The notes below the pieces were generated by a model that was given only the letters and a program-made list of their open reading frames with translations, had not been told where the DNA came from and ran no database searches. A stretch of DNA of 19,329 nt from an uncultured Prevotella sp. (GTDB lineage: Bacteria; Bacteroidota; Bacteroidia; Bacteroidales; Bacteroidaceae), in NCBI GenBank assembly GCA_900768785.1, contig CAAGEG010000022.1:1-19329 (forward strand). Reading direction: 5' to 3'. Position numbers and translations under genes: made by a program. Numbering within the stretch: position 1 is the stretch's first letter; every line of letters starts with the position of its first letter. This document shows, one piece after another, positions 16,179-19,329 of the stretch.

Positions 16179-16592
16179 ATGTGGAAATATTACGCCTTAC
16201 TATCGGCTTTGTTTGCTGCCCTTACTGCTCTTTGTGCTAAAATGGGTGTTAAGGATATTGACTCTAATCTTGCAACTGCCATACGCACCACAATAATCCT
16301 CCTGATAACATGGGGAATAGTGGCTTTGGACAACAATCATCAAGACATTAGACAGATTACTACAGGCACATGGATATGGCTTGTTCTTTCGGGCATCGCT
16401 ACGGGACTGTCTTGGCTGTTTTATTTCAAAGCTCTCCAAACGGGTTCTTTGTCTAAAGTAGCACCCATAGATAAACTAAGTGTACCCATAACCATACTTT
16501 TAGCTTTTATTATTCTCGGCGAGAAAGTCACAATCAAAGTGTTATTAGGGGCATTTCTTATTACAGCAGGCAGCATTATATTGATGATATAA
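16179..16592 (+). CDS. Half-size EamA/DMT-family transporter
   Basis: 137 residues with five hydrophobic segments (about 1-22, 31-51, 64-87, 94-113 and 117-136), a single EamA domain. Family features include TALCAKMGV near the start, a charged N-terminal loop (NLATAIRTT), and the APIDKLSVPIT and GEKVT motifs late in the protein. Full drug/metabolite transporters have two such repeats in about 300 residues; single-repeat members work as dimers. The sequence is intact from start to stop with no second half downstream, so it appears to be a natural short form and not a broken gene. The substrate is unknown. It is divergent from the GH10-like gene; no consensus plus-strand promoter was seen in the space between them. 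Confidence 0.88.
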   Translation: MWKYYALLSALFAALTALCAKMGVKDIDSNLATAIRTTIILLITWGIVALDNNHQDIRQITTGTWIWLVLSGIATGLSWLFYFKALQTGSLSKVAPIDKLSVPITILLAFIILGEKVTIKVLLGAFLITAGSIILMI

Positions 16593-16775
16593 CACCCTAA
16601 TGTCGTCTCTTTTATCAAAACTTTGCTGTCTCTTACATGCACCAAAACAGATACAATATGAAATAATTATCGATATTACCGTATAAATATTGGTATTTTG
16701 TTGATAAAACAAAGATTTTTATCTCTGTTTTAAATAATTTAACATGAAGAGTTATTAATAGATTTATATAATATA

Positions 16776-16783
16776 TATCTTTG
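16776..16783 (+). promoter_or_regulatory. -7 box upstream of a candidate small RNA
   Basis: TATCTTTG is an exact TAnnTTTG match in otherwise AT-only surroundings. Around 20 bases upstream there is GTTATT and no proper TTTG, so the promoter is only partial. Transcription would start near 16788 and run to the strong terminator at 16892-16929. Confidence 0.4.
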
Positions 16784-16787
16784 TAAA

Positions 16788-16929
16788 CGAATGAAGCTAT
16801 TTATGTGAACTCTTGCAATCATTCAATATAATCAGCAAGAGATTGTGTAAACTCATTTTTCATATAAATTAAACAGTAATAGTAATGCGTGAGGAGTGAC
16901 GATGCGACATCGTTGCTCCTTTGTTTTTT
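16788..16929 (+). ncRNA. Candidate small RNA, about 140 bases
   Basis: The interval lies between a TAnnTTTG box and a strong terminator and has no open frame longer than a few codons. It has internal pairing potential: CTCTTGC (16812-16818) with GCAAGAG (16837-16843) around an 18-base AT-rich loop, then an unstructured stretch and the terminator hairpin. It could instead be the far 3' untranslated region of the EamA gene, whose stop lies 300 bases before the terminator. I could not assign it to a known RNA family; 6S RNA was considered but the required long closing stem was not found. Confidence 0.35.
16892..16929 (+). terminator. Strong rho-independent terminator
   Basis: AGGAGTGACGATG (16892-16904) pairs with CATCGTTGCTCCT (16908-16920) over 13 positions, two of them G-U pairs, around a CGA loop. 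TTGTTTTTT follows at once. As the G-U pairs become mismatches on the other strand and the T tract is on this side, it acts on plus-strand transcripts. Confidence 0.9.
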
Positions 16930-16994
16930 CTTCCATTATCACCTACAAGTCATACCGGAGTAACATAATTGCTGAATTAATTATTATCTGCAAG

Positions 16995-17124
16995 TAAGGC
17001 TGTTCCTCAAGCTCAACTGCTGTTCGGGCTAAAAACAAGTGCTGTTTGACCTAAACTTAATTACTGTTTAACCTAAACTTAATTACTGTTTAACCTAAAC
17101 TCATGTGCTGTTTGCGGGGATGTT
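16995..17124. repeat. 22-base imperfect tandem repeat array (array B)
   Basis: Units of 22 bases begin at 17015, 17037, 17059, 17081 and 17103, with a shorter divergent unit at 16995. All contain CTGTT at the same place, and the central two are identical except for the last base (AATTACTGTTTAACCTAAAC). The flanking units diverge progressively. The period equals that of array A near 2546, and both share a GTTTA-type core. The array sits between two terminators pointing towards each other. Confidence 0.7.
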
Positions 17125-17137
17125 AAGCAAAAACACG

Positions 17138-17176
17138 ATAACAAAAACAAAAGGCTGCGATAACACCGCAGCCTTT
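17138..17176 (-). terminator. Rho-independent terminator after the 54-residue protein gene
   Basis: On the minus strand AAAGGCTGCG (17176-17167) and CGCAGCCTTT (17159-17150) form a perfect ten-pair stem with a seven-base loop, followed by TGTTTTTGTT. It begins 20 bases after the stop codon at 17197 and ends the unit that contains the large secreted protein gene. Confidence 0.92.
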
Positions 17177-17196
17177 ATGTTTATATTTAATTAAGA

Positions 17197-17361
17197 TTAA
17201 ACCTGACCATAGCCTTCATCTTCGAAGTCATAACTCGGAGCAAACATGTTATTGGGATCGTCACCTGATGGTGTGTTTTCGTGTCCACTTATCGCTGCAA
17301 GTACAACATCGCCATACGCCTTTATTATCTCTGTCTGCGGGGTTATATATGTTTTTTTCAT
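17197..17361 (-). CDS. Small acidic protein of the Bacteroidales MKKxYxxPxxE type
   Basis: 54 residues: it opens MKKTYITPQTEIIKAYGDVV, has a short apolar patch (VVLAAISG, 19-26), then an acidic, glycine- and asparagine-rich tail ending DFEDEGYGQV. The start follows the secreted protein's stop by 28 bases, and a strong terminator lies 20 bases after the stop, so it is the last gene of that unit. Many Prevotella and Bacteroides genomes carry very short proteins with this kind of N-terminus, but I know of no function. There is no lipobox, no cysteine and no true membrane helix. Roles as a surface-exported peptide, a peptide precursor or a partner of the secreted protein are all possible and unproven. 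Confidence 0.75.
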   Translation of the reverse strand: MKKTYITPQTEIIKAYGDVVLAAISGHENTPSGDDPNNMFAPSYDFEDEGYGQV

Positions 17362-17389
17362 ATCTTCTTATTTTTAATTCTTCGATTAC

Positions 17390-19329
17390 TTATTTCAACA
17401 CTACTTTCTTTCCGTTAACGATATATATTCCGCGCAAGCCTGCTTTCTCTACACGCTGACCTTGCAGATTGTATATTGTCTGTGTCTCGTTAACATTGTC
17501 GTTCTCTATGCCGTTGATACCGGTTGTGTCATCACCGCCGTTGCCTCCGAAAGCATATCCTGCTGCAAGGCTGCTGCCATTACCTACGGGTACTGCAAGA
17601 TAAGCAAGACCTTTTTTCACTGTAAACGGAGCACCGCCGGCAGCACCATAATAAAAGCCAAGCTTTGTCTTTGCATCATAATCATCGTAAGCAAGTTTGT
17701 AGTATTTATGATTAGCGTCACCTGTAAACACGCCGTCTGCCATTACAGCTACAAGTTGGTTAGTTGGAAGACTTGCAAATGTCTGGTCGGCAGCAGCATT
17801 ATAATATGTCATTTCTGCATCTGTTGCATATATCAACACACCTGTATTTGCAGGAACATAATATCCGTCTGTTACTGTCGATGTTGTTGAGTTGGTAGTT
17901 GTATAATCGCCTGTGGTAAGTTTAGTCAAATCAAGTTTACCATCTGTAACATTTACAGCATATACTTTAACATCTTCTGTAAACACAACATCTCTATCAC
18001 TGCTGAATGTAGCGTAATAAGCGCCATCAGAATCTGTTGCCACCAATGTCTTATTCTCAACAGTAGCAGGAGCAAATGATATTGTTGCTGTCTTGATTTC
18101 TGTTGTACCCGTGCGAGAAAAGACTACAGAATTAACTGATTTTGTAGCTGTCCATATTTTATTACTAAAACTTCCACTATCAAATGTGCCTGAAATAGAA
18201 CCATCAAATACTATTTTTGACAATTCATAACCTGCAGGAGCTGTAAATGTCAATTTTCCTCCTGAATATACACGTAAAGTAATTGTTGAACCATTGTAAA
18301 TACAAGTCTTAGAACCAGATCCGGATGTTGTTGTTAACACAACACCATCAACAGCCAATTCCTGTCCGTCTGTATTACTTGTTGTATTTGGACCAGGTAC
18401 GATTCCCCATACATTTGGATTTGCAGTAAAGTCAAATATAACAGCTGTTGTCTTAGTATATGTATTATATTTTTCTTTTCCAACATTTCCATATTTGTCA
18501 ACTACAACAGCATGCAATATCACTTTATCACCGTCGTTAGAAGCATCTATAGTTATTGGATTACCGTCATAAAGTGTTGATTCCGCTGTTGCGGTTGAAC
18601 CAATAGCATAATATATCTTTGAAGTTGCATCAGTTGTTTCAGGAAGTGACAAAGTAACATTTAAAGGGTCTTTAAAAGTTTTGCTGTCTTCGCTGAATAA
18701 TGGTTGATCGGGCTTGATTGTATATGTAGCTTCAGCCACTGCATCTTCTACACCGTCTGCCGTCGCTATTGCTTTTAGTACGGTATTGCTCTTGGTTATA
18801 TCTATGGCAGAAGAATATAAATGTGCTTCATCTTTCGTCGGCTCGTTACCGTCTGTGCTATAATAAATCTTTGAACCTGCAACCGATGCAATAAGTTCTA
18901 CAGAAACCGGAGCTTTAACATAAGTGCCTGTTCCATTAGTTAATGTTAGACTATTTTTCGTTGGATCTTCGTAAGTTACGGATATAGATTTTACCCATAA
19001 TGAATTTGAGGTTACAGTAGAAGCAAATGTAATTACTATATCTCCTGTAATATTTTCAGTAGTTGAAAATATTGCTTTTTGTAAATTATTTTTGGTAACA
19101 GTATAACTATCACTTGTTCCATTTTTTAGATTTGTTCCTCCAACTTTTACACTTGAGATACTACCACCTGTTCCATTACTTGAAACTACTAAAGAAACAG
19201 ATTTAATATTACCTAAGCTTTTAATAGTAGTATTCGTTAATGACAAACCATTTGTTTTTATATTTGTCAACATTATTTGTACTCCTCTTGCACTATTAGT
19301 GCTCTCAAAACCTTGAGTAGCAGCTCCTG
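17390..19329 (-). CDS. Large secreted protein with chitobiase-C/Fn3-like domains and a Por-type C-terminal tail, 5' end outside the window
   Basis: About 646 codons are visible and the frame stays open through 19329, so the N-terminus and signal peptide lie outside; the ATG at 19273 is internal. Two chitobiase/Fn3-associated repeats are recognisable, one with KIYYSTDGNEPT and one with KIYYAIGSTAT, each ending in an ATYT-like or similar strand. Ser/Thr-rich beta domains lie on both sides of them (including the FDFTANPNVWGI region). The last residues (IYNLQGQRV through GIYIVNGKKVVLK) form a Por/type IX-like sorting tail typical of Prevotella. Such proteins are exported to the surface or medium and may bind or degrade glycans; any catalytic domain would be upstream. 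It is co-transcribed with the 54-residue protein. Confidence 0.85.
   Translation of the reverse strand, partial: GAATQGFESTNSARGVQIMLTNIKTNGLSLTNTTIKSLGNIKSVSLVVSSNGTGGSISSVKVGGTNLKNGTSDSYTVTKNNLQKAIFSTTENITGDIVITFASTVTSNSLWVKSISVTYEDPTKNSLTLTNGTGTYVKAPVSVELIASVAGSKIYYSTDGNEPTKDEAHLYSSAIDITKSNTVLKAIATADGVEDAVAEATYTIKPDQPLFSEDSKTFKDPLNVTLSLPETTDATSKIYYAIGSTATAESTLYDGNPITIDASNDGDKVILHAVVVDKYGNVGKEKYNTYTKTTAVIFDFTANPNVWGIVPGPNTTSNTDGQELAVDGVVLTTTSGSGSKTCIYNGSTITLRVYSGGKLTFTAPAGYELSKIVFDGSISGTFDSGSFSNKIWTATKSVNSVVFSRTGTTEIKTATISFAPATVENKTLVATDSDGAYYATFSSDRDVVFTEDVKVYAVNVTDGKLDLTKLTTGDYTTTNSTTSTVTDGYYVPANTGVLIYATDAEMTYYNAAADQTFASLPTNQLVAVMADGVFTGDANHKYYKLAYDDYDAKTKLGFYYGAAGGAPFTVKKGLAYLAVPVGNGSSLAAGYAFGGNGGDDTTGINGIENDNVNETQTIYNLQGQRVEKAGLRGIYIVNGKKVVLK

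Noticed and set aside
16179..16592. Truncated transporter pseudogene
   Set aside because: The frame is clean, with five helices and a natural end; single-domain EamA proteins are known, and no remnant of a second half follows.
16995..17124. CRISPR array
   Set aside because: Whole units are similar end to end with no spacers, and the period is too short.
17462..17890. Plus-strand frame of 142 codons rich in Cys and Ile
   Set aside because: It is the complement of the repetitive Thr/Ala-rich secreted protein gene; the cysteines come from its codon pattern.

Overview
This window looks like a Bacteroidales chromosome, most likely Prevotella or a close relative. The DNA is AT-rich. Several promoters have the Bacteroidetes form (TTTG or TTG, a 19-20 base spacer, then TAnnTTTG), and there are few Shine-Dalgarno sequences. 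The secreted protein at the right edge ends in a Por/type IX-like C-terminal tail and is followed by a very short MKKTYITPQTE-type protein, both typical of Prevotella. I identified families by reading the protein sequences; no searches were run.

Layout, left to right. Positions 1-656 are non-coding apart from a leader with a good plus-strand promoter. An aspartate-dehydrogenase-like gene (657-1454, +) converges, with 8 bases between stop codons, on a D-2-hydroxyacid-dehydrogenase-like gene (1463-2356, -). Both keep the nucleotide-binding fold but appear to lack their family's catalytic residues. A 22-base tandem repeat array (about 2501-2611) and a terminator (2685-2718) follow. Next comes a minus-strand cluster read from 8031 down to 2727: galE, an L-galactose/L-fucose-dehydrogenase-type aldo/keto reductase, an L-fuconolactonase-type amidohydrolase, a FucP-type permease and a zinc alcohol dehydrogenase. 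This fits an oxidative (non-phosphorylating) L-fucose route, but no fuconate dehydratase or later cleavage enzyme is visible.

Upstream on the same strand is a complete Rnf operon in the order rseC-rnfB-rnfC-rnfD-rnfG-rnfE-rnfA (13862 down to 8211), driven by a textbook promoter at 13899-13929. Rnf is a membrane ferredoxin:NAD+ oxidoreductase that couples electron transfer to ion pumping. A long hairpin (8138-8190) separates rnfA from galE.

Further right are an acidic protein of unknown function and a secreted GH10-like (DUF187/GHL10) hydrolase, both minus strand. The hydrolase promoter sits so close to its ATG that the mRNA is probably leaderless. A half-size EamA/DMT transporter (+) diverges from it. 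Then come a possible small RNA ending in a strong terminator (about 16788-16929), a second 22-base repeat array (about 16995-17124), the 54-residue protein with its own terminator, and the 3' part of a large secreted protein that runs off the right edge.

No tRNA, rRNA, insertion sequence or CRISPR array was seen. The least ordinary items are the two catalytically altered dehydrogenase-fold proteins, the FucP homologue lacking its proton-relay aspartate, the two 22-base arrays, the candidate small RNA and the small protein paired with the secreted protein.
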